A DNA stretch of 64,000 nt. Source: Pseudonocardia alaniniphila (GTDB lineage: Bacteria; Actinomycetota; Actinomycetes; Mycobacteriales; Pseudonocardiaceae). Below are positions 41,933 through 50,966 of the stretch, piece by piece. The stretch lies in the NCBI RefSeq assembly GCF_022524485.1, contig NZ_JAKXMK010000032.1, positions 90,812-154,811 on the forward strand. Direction: 5' to 3'. Made by a program: the position numbers and the translations under genes. The notes under the pieces are model-generated. The model saw only the letters and a list, made by a program, of their open reading frames with translations. It was not told where the DNA came from and ran no database searches. The first letter of the stretch is position 1. The number at the start of each line of letters is the position of its first letter.

Positions 41933-44431
41933 GTGCGCGTTTCCCAGTCCTGGCTCGCCGAGATGCTCGGCGCCGGCAACGTCCCACCGGCAGATGACAC
42001 CGCCGAGGCGTTCGTCCGTGTCGGCCTCGAGATCGAGGACATCCACCGGGCACCCGACCTCACCGGTCCGGTCGTCGTCGGCCGCGTGCTGGAGTTCGAG
42101 GTGCTCGCCGGGCTGAAGAAGCCGATCCGGTGGTGCCAGGTCGACGTGGGGGAGCCTGAGCCGCGGGGGATCATCTGCGGCGCGAGCAACTTCGCGGTCG
42201 GCGACCTGGTGGTCGTCGCGCTGCCGGGGACCATGCTCCCCGGCGGCTTCGAGATCTCGGCCCGCAAGACCTACGGCCACATCTCCGACGGCATGATCTC
42301 CTCGGCACGGGAGTTGGGCATCGGCGCCGACCACGCCGGCATCCTGGTGCTCCCGGAGGGCACCGCGGCGCCCGGCGACGACGCTCGCCGCCTGCTGGGT
42401 CTCTCGCCCGACGACCCGGACGACGTGATCGAGCTGAACATCACGCCCGACCGCGGCTACTGCTTCTCCGTGCGCGGGCTGGGCCGCGAGCTCGCCTGTT
42501 CGCTGGACGTCGGCTACACCGACCCGGCTGCCCGGGTCGAGGTCCCGCCGGCCCAGGGCGAGGCCTGGCCGGTCGTGCTCGCCGACTCGGCGTGCCCGCG
42601 GTTCGTCGCCAGCCGGGTGGACGGGGTCGACCCCGCCGCTGCCGCGCCGTGGTGGATGCAGCGGCGCCTGCTGGCCGCGGGCATGCGGCCCATCTCGCTG
42701 ATCGTCGACGTCACCAACTACGTGATGCTCGAGCTGGGGCAGCCGCTGCACGCCTACGACGCCGCCCGGGTGACCGGCCCGATCGTCGTGCGGCGGGCCC
42801 GGGCGGGGGAGAAGCTGCGCACCCTCGACGACGTCGAGCGCACCCTGAACCCCGACGACCTCCTGATCACCGACGACTCCGGCCCGATCGGGCTGGCCGG
42901 TGTGATGGGCGGGGCGTCCACCGAGATCGCGGGCCCGAACGAGAACGGCCGGATCGACGTGCTGATCGAGGCCGCGCACTTCGACCCCGCCGTGATCGCG
43001 CGGGCCGCGCGCCGCCACAAGCTGCCCAGCGAGGCGTCCCGGCGCTTCGAGCGGGTGGTCGACCCGCTGCTGCCGCCCGTGGCCGCCGAGCGCGCCGCGC
43101 AACTGCTCGTCGAGCACGGCGGTGGCACGATCGTCCCCGGCCGCACCGACGCCGGCGCCGCACCGCGGTCCGTCCCCGTCGAGATGGCACTGGAGCTGCC
43201 CGACCACGTCGCCGGCATCGCCTACCCGCCCGGCGCCACCGTGCGCAGGCTCACGCAGATCGGCTGCAGCGTCGAGCTCATCACGGGCGACGACGGCCGC
43301 GGGCACGTGGTGGCCCTGCCGCCGTCCTGGCGACCCGACCTCGTCCAGCCTGCCGACCTCGTCGAGGAGGTGCTGCGGCTCGAAGGGCTTGACGTGATCC
43401 CGTCGGTGCTGCCCGCCGCCCCACCCGGGCGCGGGCTGACCCCGGCCCAGCTGCGCCGTCGTGTCGTCTCGCGTGCGCTGGCCGAGGACGGGTACGTCGA
43501 GGTGCTGCCGTTCCCGTTCGTCGACCCGGCCGTCTGGGACGCGTTCGGTCTTGCGGCCGACGACGTCCGCCGCCGCACCGTGCACGTGCTCAACCCGCTC
43601 GACGCCGAGCGTGCAGAGCTCGCCGGCACACTGCTCCCGGGCTTGCTCGACGCGCTGATCCGCAACCGCTCCCGTGGCGCAGCCGACCTCGCGCTCTACC
43701 ACATCGGCCAGGTCGTCCTGCCGCACGCGAAGCCCGTGCCGATGCCCGATCCCGCTGTCGACGCCCGCCCCTCCGACGCGGAGCTTGCACAGATCGAGGC
43801 CGCCTTGCCCGCCCAGCCCGTGCACGTCGGGGTGGTGCTGGCCGGCGACCGCGAGGCGCGAGGCTGGTGGGGCGAGGGCCGGGCCGCGAACTGGGCCGAC
43901 GCCGTGGAGGCCGGACGCCTGGTAGGGCAGGCCGCAGGCGTGGAGCTGCGCGTCACGGCGGCGTCGCTCCCTCCGTTCCACCCCGGCCGTTGCGCCGCGC
44001 TGCGCGTGGGCGACTGGATCGTCGGGCACGCGGGGGAGCTGCACCCCAAGGTCGTGGAGGCCCTCGGGCTGCCGGAGCGCACCTGTGCCATGGAGCTCGA
44101 CCTCGACCTCCTCCCGCTGGACGACCGGCGCCCGGCGCCGCAGGTGTCGCCGTACCCGCCGATCGCGGTGGACGTCGCGCTCGTGGCCGACGCGTCCGTG
44201 CCTGCCGCGGAGCTGGCCGACGCGCTCACCGACGGAGGCGGCGAGCTGCTCGAGGACGTCCGGCTCTTCGACGTCTACACGGGCGAGCAGGTGGGGGCGG
44301 GCCGCCGCTCGCTGGCGTTCACCCTCCGTTTCCGCGCCCCCGACCGCACGCTGACGAGCGAGGAGGCCAACGCCGCTCGCGACTCCGCCGTGGCCGTGGC
44401 CGCCGAGCGGCACATGGCGACCCTGCGCTGA
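41933..44431 (+). CDS. pheT: Phenylalanyl-tRNA synthetase beta subunit
   Basis: An 832-residue subunit: N-terminal OB-type tRNA-binding domain (residues about 40-150), B3/B4 editing domain, B5 domain and a C-terminal ferredoxin-like anticodon-binding domain (VSPYPPIAVDVALVADASVPAAELADAL). GTG 41933 has AGGAGC upstream. The stop is seven bases from the convergent lipoprotein gene. Confidence 0.97.
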   Translation: MRVSQSWLAEMLGAGNVPPADDTAEAFVRVGLEIEDIHRAPDLTGPVVVGRVLEFEVLAGLKKPIRWCQVDVGEPEPRGIICGASNFAVGDLVVVALPGTMLPGGFEISARKTYGHISDGMISSARELGIGADHAGILVLPEGTAAPGDDARRLLGLSPDDPDDVIELNITPDRGYCFSVRGLGRELACSLDVGYTDPAARVEVPPAQGEAWPVVLADSACPRFVASRVDGVDPAAAAPWWMQRRLLAAGMRPISLIVDVTNYVMLELGQPLHAYDAARVTGPIVVRRARAGEKLRTLDDVERTLNPDDLLITDDSGPIGLAGVMGGASTEIAGPNENGRIDVLIEAAHFDPAVIARAARRHKLPSEASRRFERVVDPLLPPVAAERAAQLLVEHGGGTIVPGRTDAGAAPRSVPVEMALELPDHVAGIAYPPGATVRRLTQIGCSVELITGDDGRGHVVALPPSWRPDLVQPADLVEEVLRLEGLDVIPSVLPAAPPGRGLTPAQLRRRVVSRALAEDGYVEVLPFPFVDPAVWDAFGLAADDVRRRTVHVLNPLDAERAELAGTLLPGLLDALIRNRSRGAADLALYHIGQVVLPHAKPVPMPDPAVDARPSDAELAQIEAALPAQPVHVGVVLAGDREARGWWGEGRAANWADAVEAGRLVGQAAGVELRVTAASLPPFHPGRCAALRVGDWIVGHAGELHPKVVEALGLPERTCAMELDLDLLPLDDRRPAPQVSPYPPIAVDVALVADASVPAAELADALTDGGGELLEDVRLFDVYTGEQVGAGRRSLAFTLRFRAPDRTLTSEEANAARDSAVAVAAERHMATLR

Positions 44432-44438
44432 CTCCGCG

Positions 44439-45017
44439 TCAGGCAGGCAGGCGGGAGAGCGCGGCCGCGGCCGCGCTGCGCCAGGCGTCGTCGGAGGGCG
44501 CACGGCCGGCCACGAGGATCGTCACCAGGTAGCGGGGGCTCGCCAGTTGCATCGTGGGCCCGGTGGCGGTGTCGATCACCGCGGCCGCATCGCCGACGTC
44601 CGGCAGGTCGCGGCGCCCCGCCGGCCCGGCCCGGACGTAGTCGGCGGGAGTGCCCGAGCGCACGGTGTAGACGTTGATCATGGCGATCGGCTCCGTGCCG
44701 TCGATGGCGACGCAGGCGGCGCTGCGGGATCCGTCCTCGCGCTGGACCGAGCCCTGCACCGGCGGCCGCACCGTGGAACCCACCAGCTCGCCGAACTCGG
44801 CGGCGTTGAGCAGGCATTCGTCCGGGAGCGGATCGACGTCCAGGCCGCTGCGCGGACCGCGAGGCGTGGCGGGGGTGGCGGGCTCGGGCGAGGTGGCCCG
44901 CTGTGGTGCCGCTGCTGCCGGGGCCGTGGGCGCCCCATTGCCCGGGACGGAGACGGTGCAGCCAGTGGCCACAAGGGCGAGTACGACAACAGCCGGTCCG
45001 AGCCACGCGCGCAGCAC
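44439..45017 (-). CDS. DUF3558-like lipoprotein
   Basis: A 192-residue lipoprotein with signal peptide and lipobox VATGC, an Ala/Pro linker and a domain starting LDVDPLPDECLLNAAEFGELVG that parallels the lipoprotein at 303-1010 (LPDDCTRILTVGDLEAVLG). Both have a second Cys about 40-60 residues later (SAACVAI; VACSYNG), consistent with a shared disulfide. GTG start at 45017. Function unknown. Confidence 0.7.
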   Translation of the reverse strand: MLRAWLGPAVVVLALVATGCTVSVPGNGAPTAPAAAAPQRATSPEPATPATPRGPRSGLDVDPLPDECLLNAAEFGELVGSTVRPPVQGSVQREDGSRSAACVAIDGTEPIAMINVYTVRSGTPADYVRAGPAGRRDLPDVGDAAAVIDTATGPTMQLASPRYLVTILVAGRAPSDDAWRSAAAAALSRLPA

Positions 45018-45139
45018 GAGGGGCGACAGTAGCCGGACGGATCGCTGTCACGGGGCGGTTCGGAGCTTTCCGCCGCCGACGGCCTCGGGATGCTTGCGCC
45101 GGTAGTCGTGACCTACCGGCCACGGTATGACCGCAAACG

Positions 45140-46351
45140 TCAGAGATGGAACGGATCGATCTCCAGTCCGAGCAGTGCCTGTCCGGCACCTCGCCACCGG
45201 CCCCGCGAGAACGCGATGTGCTGGCCGGCGACATTGACGTCGCGCCAGCAGCGCTGGATGACGTCACCTGCGAGTGCAGAGGACACCCCGGCTGTCTCGA
45301 ACGCCAGATTGACCGCCTGTACCGCACTGCGCGTCGCGAACTGTGCAGCCAGGGCGTACTCCGTGCGCAGCGGCAGCGGCACCTCAACTCCCGATTGCAC
45401 TGCAGACCACGTCCGCTCGGTGACGTCGAGCAGGAAGCTGCGGCCGGCCCGCAGTGCGGCCTCCGCCTCGGCCAGTCGGACCTGTACGTCCTGGTCCTGG
45501 ACCAGCGGCGCCATCTCGCGGGTCTTGTGCCGGCAGAGCTCGGTCAGCTCGTCGAGCGCGCGCCGCGCCACCCCGAGGGGAATGCCGACGAGCAGCGAAC
45601 GGACAGCGGTGAAGAATGGCACGCGGTACAGAGCTCCGCCGGCCCGCGGTGGCTCGTAAAACGGCATCAGCGTCCGTTCGGCCGGCACGAACACGCCCTC
45701 GGCGAGCACGTCGTGGCTGCCGGAGCCGCGCAGGCCGGCCGCATCATTCCACGTCGGCAGGACTTGCAGCTCCGTGGCCGGGAGCACCGCCCAGCGCATC
45801 ATCGGGCGCTCGCCCAAGGTCCGCGGCACCCCGTCCGGGCCCACGACGACGACGCCCACCGAGATCATCGTTGCGTGCGGGGCACCGCTCACGAAGGACC
45901 ATCGACCGGAGACCCGATATCCGCCGTCCTCCTCGACAGCCTGCCCGGTCGGGGCGAACGACGACGAGACCGGTTGCCCGGGCCTCCCGTCGAGCAGCCG
46001 GGCCGCGACGCTCTGATCCAGCCAGGCGAAGAACATCGAGCTGTTCCCGGTCATGGCCGCCCACGCCGCGGAACCGTCAGCGTGGGCGAGGGTCTCGGCC
46101 GTCCGGACCAGGGTCGCGGGATCGGCCTCGAAGCCGCCGAGGCTGAGCGGGAGCCCGAGCCGAAACATGCCGGCCGCCTCGAGCAGTTCGACGACGTCGG
46201 CAGGCAGCGTGCCGATGGCGGACGCCTCGGGTGCGCGTGCGCTCAGATGGGGAGCCAGTGCGGCTGCAGCCGCTGGCAGCTCAACGTGAACCGACTCGCC
46301 GACGACGTCCGACAGTGTTTCCGACGCCGTCATCGCTTCCTCTGCTGTCAC
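45140..46351 (-). CDS. Acyl-CoA dehydrogenase-fold flavin monooxygenase (group D-like)
   Basis: A 403-residue protein with acyl-CoA dehydrogenase fold. Characteristic regions are FRLGLPLSLGGFEADPATLVRTAETLAHADGSAAWAAMTGNSS, GYRVSGRWSFVSGAPHATMISVG, DAAGLRGSGSHDV and a C-terminal helical domain ending near VIQRCWRDVNVAGQHIAF. The usual catalytic Glu of true dehydrogenases is not evident, and the pattern is that of HsaA-like two-component aromatic hydroxylases or sulfur-compound monooxygenases. It would use reduced flavin supplied by another enzyme. GTG 46351 has AGGAGG eight bases upstream. Confidence 0.75.
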   Translation of the reverse strand: MTAEEAMTASETLSDVVGESVHVELPAAAAALAPHLSARAPEASAIGTLPADVVELLEAAGMFRLGLPLSLGGFEADPATLVRTAETLAHADGSAAWAAMTGNSSMFFAWLDQSVAARLLDGRPGQPVSSSFAPTGQAVEEDGGYRVSGRWSFVSGAPHATMISVGVVVVGPDGVPRTLGERPMMRWAVLPATELQVLPTWNDAAGLRGSGSHDVLAEGVFVPAERTLMPFYEPPRAGGALYRVPFFTAVRSLLVGIPLGVARRALDELTELCRHKTREMAPLVQDQDVQVRLAEAEAALRAGRSFLLDVTERTWSAVQSGVEVPLPLRTEYALAAQFATRSAVQAVNLAFETAGVSSALAGDVIQRCWRDVNVAGQHIAFSRGRWRGAGQALLGLEIDPFHL

Positions 46352-46493
46352 GACTTCCTCCTGGCGTAGCCCCGGCGAGGCTCTCGGACTCCCGCACGTC
46401 CCACACATGCGATTGGTTCGATAGATCCCAGGCGATCAATCTCACTTTCCCGGGTTGCGTGCGCGAGTTGTCCGGTGGCGGCCGGGTGGGGCG

Positions 46494-47543
46494 TCAGCTC
46501 GTGGCCGGGGCCACCACTGCCTCGCGGCGGGCCACCTCCGCACGAACCCGCGGCGCCACCTCGGTGCCCAGCAGCTCGATGGCCCGCAGCACGTCCCGGT
46601 GCGGGACGCTGCCGATCGCGACCTGGATCGCCGTTCGCTGGTGCCCGAACAGCTCGTGCTGGAAGAGGATCTTCTCGGCCACCTGCTCGGGCGAGCCCAC
46701 GACGTACGCCCCTCGCAGCGCGACCTGCGCGTCGAACGCGGCGCGGTTGGTCGGTCCCCAGCCGCGCTCGCGCCCGATCCGGTTCATGACCTCCGAGTGC
46801 GCCGGGTAGTAGATGTCCCCCGCGGCCTGCGACGTCTCGGCGACGAAGCCGTGGAGGTTGAGGCTGACCGGCAGCGACCCGTGGCCGCTGCGCGTCAGGG
46901 CCTCCCGGTACAGCTGGGCGAGCGGCACGAACCGCTCCGGCTCACCACCGATGATCGCGAGCGCCAGCGGCAGCCCGAGCGCCCCGGCCCGCACGACCGA
47001 GTGCGGGTTGCCTCCGACGGCCACCCAGATCGGCAGCGGGTCCTGCACCGGCCGCGGGTACACCGGCTGGTCGTGCAGCGGCGCGCGCAGCCGTCCCGAC
47101 CAGGTGACCCGTTCCGCGTCACGGATGGCCAGCAGCAGGTCGAGCTTCTCGGCGAATAGCTCGTCGTAGTCGGCGAGGTCGTAGCCGAAGAGAGGGAAGG
47201 ACTCGGTGAACGACCCGCGCCCGGCCATGATCTCGGCGCGGCCTGCAGAGAGCAGATCCAGCGTCGAGAACTGCTGGAACACCCGCACCGGGTCGTCGGA
47301 GCTCAGCACGGTGACGGCGCTGGTCAGCCGGATCCGGGAGCTGCGTTCGGCGCCGGCCGCAAGGATCATCGCCGGAGCGGATGCGGCGTAGTCGGGGCGA
47401 TGATGCTCGCCGACGCCGAAGATCTCCAGGCCGACCTCGTCGGCCAGCGTGATCTCCTCGACCACCTCGCGTACCCGCTGCGTCGGCCCGACGCCACGGG
47501 GGTCGAGGCTGACGTCGGCGAAGGTGTGCACTCCGATTTCCAC
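46494..47543 (-). CDS. LLM-class flavin-dependent oxidoreductase
   Basis: A 349-residue TIM-barrel oxidoreductase of the luciferase-like family: MEIGVHTFADVSLDP, EEITLADEVGLEIFGVGEHHRPDYAASAPAMILAAGA, VTVLSSDDPVRVFQQFSTLDLLSAGRAEIMAGRGS. The EHH-P motif and VFQQFSTLD...GRAEIMAGRGSF are typical of the FMN-dependent branch rather than the F420 branch. It is upstream of the flavin monooxygenase on the same strand with 142 bases between; a shared pathway is plausible but unproven. ATG 47543. Confidence 0.85.
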   Translation of the reverse strand: MEIGVHTFADVSLDPRGVGPTQRVREVVEEITLADEVGLEIFGVGEHHRPDYAASAPAMILAAGAERSSRIRLTSAVTVLSSDDPVRVFQQFSTLDLLSAGRAEIMAGRGSFTESFPLFGYDLADYDELFAEKLDLLLAIRDAERVTWSGRLRAPLHDQPVYPRPVQDPLPIWVAVGGNPHSVVRAGALGLPLALAIIGGEPERFVPLAQLYREALTRSGHGSLPVSLNLHGFVAETSQAAGDIYYPAHSEVMNRIGRERGWGPTNRAAFDAQVALRGAYVVGSPEQVAEKILFQHELFGHQRTAIQVAIGSVPHRDVLRAIELLGTEVAPRVRAEVARREAVVAPATS

Positions 47544-47571
47544 GCCGCCACCAACTCCGGTGCGTGGTTCG

Positions 47572-48288
47572 TCATTCCCCGAGATGCTTGAGCGCTTCCC
47601 GGCGGGAGAGCGGCGAGAGCCCGGGGTGGTCGGCGACGAACTCGCGTACCCAGTCCGGGTCGACTCGGGTGTGCCGGCGCAGCGCCCACCCGATGCCTTT
47701 GCGCAGGAAGAAGTCGGGATCGCCGAGGTTGGCCTCGACGGCGTAGCGCAAGAGGTCGAGGTCGGTGGCCGCGCCCGAGCCGAGCTGGCTGATCACCGCC
47801 GTGCGGCGCAGCCACCTGTCCTCGTCGGTGGCCCACGCGCGCAGCACCGGCGTGAGCTGCGCCGGGTGGGCTCGCAACAGCGGCCCGATCCGCCTGCTCG
47901 TGATGTCGTCGGTGAAGTCCCACCACGCTCCCGTGACGATCCAGTCCCGCAGCAGCGGCACCCACGAGGGGTCGGGCCAGCGCCGGTAGCGGCTGTGGTC
48001 GACGAGGGCGAGCGCGAGATAGCGCTCCTCGCGGAAGCGGGCGCCGGTCCACAGCTCCTCGGCCGCCGAACGCAGCGCTGCCGCGTCCGGAAGCGGGCAC
48101 TCGGCCACCAGCATGCGCACCAGCTGGATCCGCGCGGGTTTGGGCACTCCCCGGAACGGCATCTCCGACTTCATGTAGCGCTGCATCTGCGGTGCGGCGA
48201 CAGGATCGGCCAGCTCGGCGAGGCCGATGCGGGCGCGCTCGACGATCGGCAGCACGCCCGTGCCGCTACGGGGCCCGTGGTCAGTCAC
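47572..48288 (-). CDS. AlkD-like DNA alkylation repair / HEAT-repeat protein
   Basis: A 238-residue all-helical protein resembling AlkD-type DNA glycosylases: MQRYMKSEMPFRGVPKPARIQLVR, ELWTGARFREERYLALALVD, WWDFTDDITSRRIGPLL and DRWLRRTAVISQLGSG, DPDFFLRKGIGWALRRHTRVDPDWVREFV. The WWDFTDD and RKGIGWALR segments match the positions that grip damaged bases. It probably excises bulky or cationic alkylated bases. GTG 48288 overlaps the WYL regulator stop by eight bases, so the two are co-expressed. Confidence 0.88.
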   Translation of the reverse strand: MTDHGPRSGTGVLPIVERARIGLAELADPVAAPQMQRYMKSEMPFRGVPKPARIQLVRMLVAECPLPDAAALRSAAEELWTGARFREERYLALALVDHSRYRRWPDPSWVPLLRDWIVTGAWWDFTDDITSRRIGPLLRAHPAQLTPVLRAWATDEDRWLRRTAVISQLGSGAATDLDLLRYAVEANLGDPDFFLRKGIGWALRRHTRVDPDWVREFVADHPGLSPLSRREALKHLGE

Positions 48289-49252
48289 GATCGGTCGTTC
48301 CGGTGGCCCGGCCGAACGTCCGCGCCCAGCCGTGAACGTGGTCGAGCAGCTCGGGCGGCGACAGCACGGTGAAGTCGGCGCCCAGCGATCCCAGCGCCAT
48401 CGCCGGCCAGTCCAGCGAGTCGGCCCGCATCCGCAGCAGGCACCGGCCGTCGCCGGCCTCCTCCACGTCGGCCCACCTGCCGAGGTGCTGCCGGACCACC
48501 GTCGCCGGTGCGGCGACCAGCACCTCGACGGCATGGGAGGTTGGCAGGTTGCCCAGACCCGCCCGGACGAACGCCGCTGCGTCCTCGGCGGGGAGCTCGC
48601 GCGGCCGGAACCGGGCCCCCGTATTGCGTGGCCGGTCGAGGCGGTCCAGGCGGAAGCTGCGCCAGTCGTGCCGGGTGAGGTCGTAGGCGACCAGGTACCA
48701 GCGCCGGCCCAGCGGGACGAGTCGCAGGGGCTCCACGTGCCGATCGGTCCGTTCGCCGCCTGCCGCGGTGTAGCCGAACTCGAGCCGTTCGGTGTCGCGA
48801 CAGGCCTGGGCGAGCACGGTGAGCACGCCGGGGTCGACGCTGGGACCCGTGCCGTTCCATCCGGCGGGCACGGTCATGGCCCGCAGGGCCTCCATCCGCC
48901 GGCGCAGCCGGGGCGGCATCACCTGGACCACCTTGGCCAGGGCGCGCACGGACGACTCGGCGATTCCCGCGACGCCGCCCTGCGCGGCGGCCTGCAGTCC
49001 GACGGCGAGGGCGACGGCCTCTTCGTCGTCGAGCACCAGCGGGGGCAGCGCGGCGCCCGCGGCCAGCTGGTAGCCACCGTCCACCCCGCGGTTCGCCTCG
49101 ACGGGGTAGCCCAGCTCGCGCAGCCGGTCGATGTCGCGGCGCAGCGTCCGCACGGAGACGTCGAGCCGCTCCGCCAGCTCGGTGCCCGGCCAGTACCGGT
49201 GGGTCTGCAGGAGCGAGAGCAGCCGCAGCGTCCGCGAGCTCGTGTTGGCCAT
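48281..49252 (-). CDS. YafY-type WYL-domain transcriptional regulator
   Basis: A 323-residue regulator with N-terminal winged helix-turn-helix (TLRLLSLLQTHRYWPGTELAERLDVSVRTLRRDIDRLRELGYPVEANRGVDGGYQLAAG), a WYL domain (WYLVAYDLTRHDWRSFRLDRL, containing the W-Y-L triad as RRWYLVAYDL) and a WCX-like C-terminus. WYL proteins sense nucleic-acid or nucleotide ligands and often control DNA-damage genes; here it is coupled to an AlkD-like gene. ATG 49252; the frame is open to 49342. Confidence 0.88.
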   Translation of the reverse strand: MANTSSRTLRLLSLLQTHRYWPGTELAERLDVSVRTLRRDIDRLRELGYPVEANRGVDGGYQLAAGAALPPLVLDDEEAVALAVGLQAAAQGGVAGIAESSVRALAKVVQVMPPRLRRRMEALRAMTVPAGWNGTGPSVDPGVLTVLAQACRDTERLEFGYTAAGGERTDRHVEPLRLVPLGRRWYLVAYDLTRHDWRSFRLDRLDRPRNTGARFRPRELPAEDAAAFVRAGLGNLPTSHAVEVLVAAPATVVRQHLGRWADVEEAGDGRCLLRMRADSLDWPAMALGSLGADFTVLSPPELLDHVHGWARTFGRATGTTDRD

Positions 49253-49344
49253 GGTGGAGATTCTCCGGCAATTGAGGTCAGAAAGTGGCATGAATGGTCG
49301 TACCGTACTTCTCGACGGACCCCCGAGACCGAAGGACGACACCG

Positions 49345-49887
49345 ATGACCAGCACGGAAGCGACCACCATCGACGAGCGCACCGACCTGCTGGAGGTCCT
49401 GGCGACGCGTCGTCAGTTCCTCCGCTACACGGTGCAGGGACTCACCGACGACCAGGCGCGGCAGCGCACCACGGCCAGCGCGCTGTGCCTCGGTGGCCTG
49501 GTGAAGCACGTCGCCGAGGTCGAGCGCGGATGGGCGGACTTCATCGTCGAAGGCCCGTCCGCCGTCGCCGGTGGTGGCTGGGACGGCGAGGAGCCGACGC
49601 AGGAAGTGATCGACTCGTGGTCGGCGAAGTTCCAGCTGCTCCCCGACGAGACCCTCGCCGGTGTGCTCGCCGAGTACGAGGAGGTGGCGCGCCGTACCGA
49701 TGAGCTGGTGCGCACCCTCCCGGACCTCGGGGTCTCCCACCCGCTCCCCGAGGCTCCGTGGTTCGAGAAGGGCAAGCGCTGGTCGTTCCGGCAGGTGTTC
49801 CTGCACATCATCGCGGAGACCACCCAGCACGCCGGGCACGCCGACATCATCAGGGAGTCCCTGGACGGGCAGAAGACGATGGGGTGA
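49345..49887 (+). CDS. DinB family (DUF664) protein
   Basis: A 180-residue four-helix protein: LEVLATRRQFLRYTVQGLTDDQARQRTTASALCLGGLVKHVAEVERGWADFIVEG with the first His ligand, and a second set in RQVFLHIIAETTQHAGHADIIRESLDGQ. The three His residues fit the DinB metal site. Many members are mycothiol- or bacillithiol-dependent transferases. ATG 49345. It is divergent from the WYL regulator and may be its target. Confidence 0.85.
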   Translation: MTSTEATTIDERTDLLEVLATRRQFLRYTVQGLTDDQARQRTTASALCLGGLVKHVAEVERGWADFIVEGPSAVAGGGWDGEEPTQEVIDSWSAKFQLLPDETLAGVLAEYEEVARRTDELVRTLPDLGVSHPLPEAPWFEKGKRWSFRQVFLHIIAETTQHAGHADIIRESLDGQKTMG

Positions 49888-49910
49888 TTGCCGCCGTGAT
49901 CCGAACTCGA

Positions 49911-49946
49911 TTGCATTGACTTGCGCTCTCGTGCATAGTCATTCAC
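49911..49946 (+). promoter_or_regulatory. argC promoter with ARG box
   Basis: TTGCAT at 49911-49916 and CATAGT at 49934-49939 are 17 bases apart and would start transcription near 49946, at the argC GTG. TGCAT-AGTC-ATTCA at 49932-49945 matches an ARG box half-site dyad and covers the -10 element, so ArgR with arginine would block initiation. Confidence 0.65.
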
Positions 49947-50966
49947 GTGAAGCGGATCGCGGTGGCAGGTGCGAGCGGGTACGCGGGAGGGGAGCTGCTC
50001 CGGCTCCTCCTCGCTCACCCGGAGGTCGAGATCGGCACGTTGACGGCAGGCGAGAGTGCGGGCACGCCACTCGGCGTGCACCAGCCGCACCTGCTGCCGC
50101 TGGCGGACCGAGTGCTGGAGGAGACGTCGCCGGAGACCCTCGCGGGCCACGACGTCGTGTTCCTCGCGCTCCCGCACGGCCGCTCGGCCGAGGTGGCCGC
50201 GCAGCTCGGCGACGACACGCTCGTCATCGACTGTGGTGCCGACCACCGGCTCTCCGACCAGGCGGCCTGGGTCCGCTGGTACGGGGGTGAGCACGCCGGG
50301 AGCTGGCCTTACGGGCTGCCCGAGCTCCCCGGCGCCCGCGACGCGCTGCGTGGCACTCGCCGCGTCGCCGTGCCGGGCTGCTACCCCACGGTGGCCACGC
50401 TCGCCCTCTTCCCGGCGCTGGCCGCCGGCCTCGTGGCGCCCGACGTGGTGGTCACCGCCGTTTCCGGCACGTCCGGTGCCGGGAAGTCGCCGAAGCCGCA
50501 CCTGCACGGTGCCGAGGTGATGGGCGCCCTCTCGGCGTACAAGGTGGGTGGTGCGCACCGGCACACGCCGGAGATGGTGCAGAACCTGTCCGGCGCGGCG
50601 GGCGTTCCCGTCACGGTGAGCTTCACGCCAGTGCTCGCCCCCCTGCCGCGCGGCATCCTGGCCACGTGCACCGCGCCGCTGACCGGTGACGGAACCGGCA
50701 TCCGGGAGGCGTACGAGAAGGCCTACGCCGACGAGCCGTTCATCGCGTTGCTCCCCGAGGGCAGCTGGCCGACCACGGCGGCCACGCTGGGGGCGAACAC
50801 CGCGCAGGTGCAGGTCACCGTGGATCCCGACGCGCAGCGGCTCGTCGCCGTCGCCGCGATCGACAACCTGACGAAGGGCACGGCCGGCGGTGCCGTGCAG
50901 AGCATGAACCTGGCCCTCGGACTTCCCGAGACCATGGGGCTGCCGCTCACGGGGGTGGCGCCGTGA
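49947..50966 (+). CDS. argC: N-acetyl-gamma-glutamyl-phosphate reductase
   Basis: ArgC reduces N-acetylglutamyl phosphate to the semialdehyde, third step of arginine synthesis. The 339-residue product has the NADP-binding VAGASGYAGGELLRLLLAHPE, the active-site Cys145 in VPGCYPTV, and the substrate-binding GTSGAGKSPKPHLHGAEV stretch. GTG 49947 is probably the first transcribed codon. It heads the operon argCJBDF-argR-argGH. Confidence 0.97.
   Translation: MKRIAVAGASGYAGGELLRLLLAHPEVEIGTLTAGESAGTPLGVHQPHLLPLADRVLEETSPETLAGHDVVFLALPHGRSAEVAAQLGDDTLVIDCGADHRLSDQAAWVRWYGGEHAGSWPYGLPELPGARDALRGTRRVAVPGCYPTVATLALFPALAAGLVAPDVVVTAVSGTSGAGKSPKPHLHGAEVMGALSAYKVGGAHRHTPEMVQNLSGAAGVPVTVSFTPVLAPLPRGILATCTAPLTGDGTGIREAYEKAYADEPFIALLPEGSWPTTAATLGANTAQVQVTVDPDAQRLVAVAAIDNLTKGTAGGAVQSMNLALGLPETMGLPLTGVAP

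Noticed and set aside
41879..44503. Long antisense frame across pheT
   Set aside because: Same reason; pheT on the other strand has full-length homology.
46411..46441. GATTG...CAATC arms upstream of the flavin monooxygenase
   Set aside because: Five-base arms 21 bases apart are within chance expectation; the AT-rich stretch is probably just a promoter.
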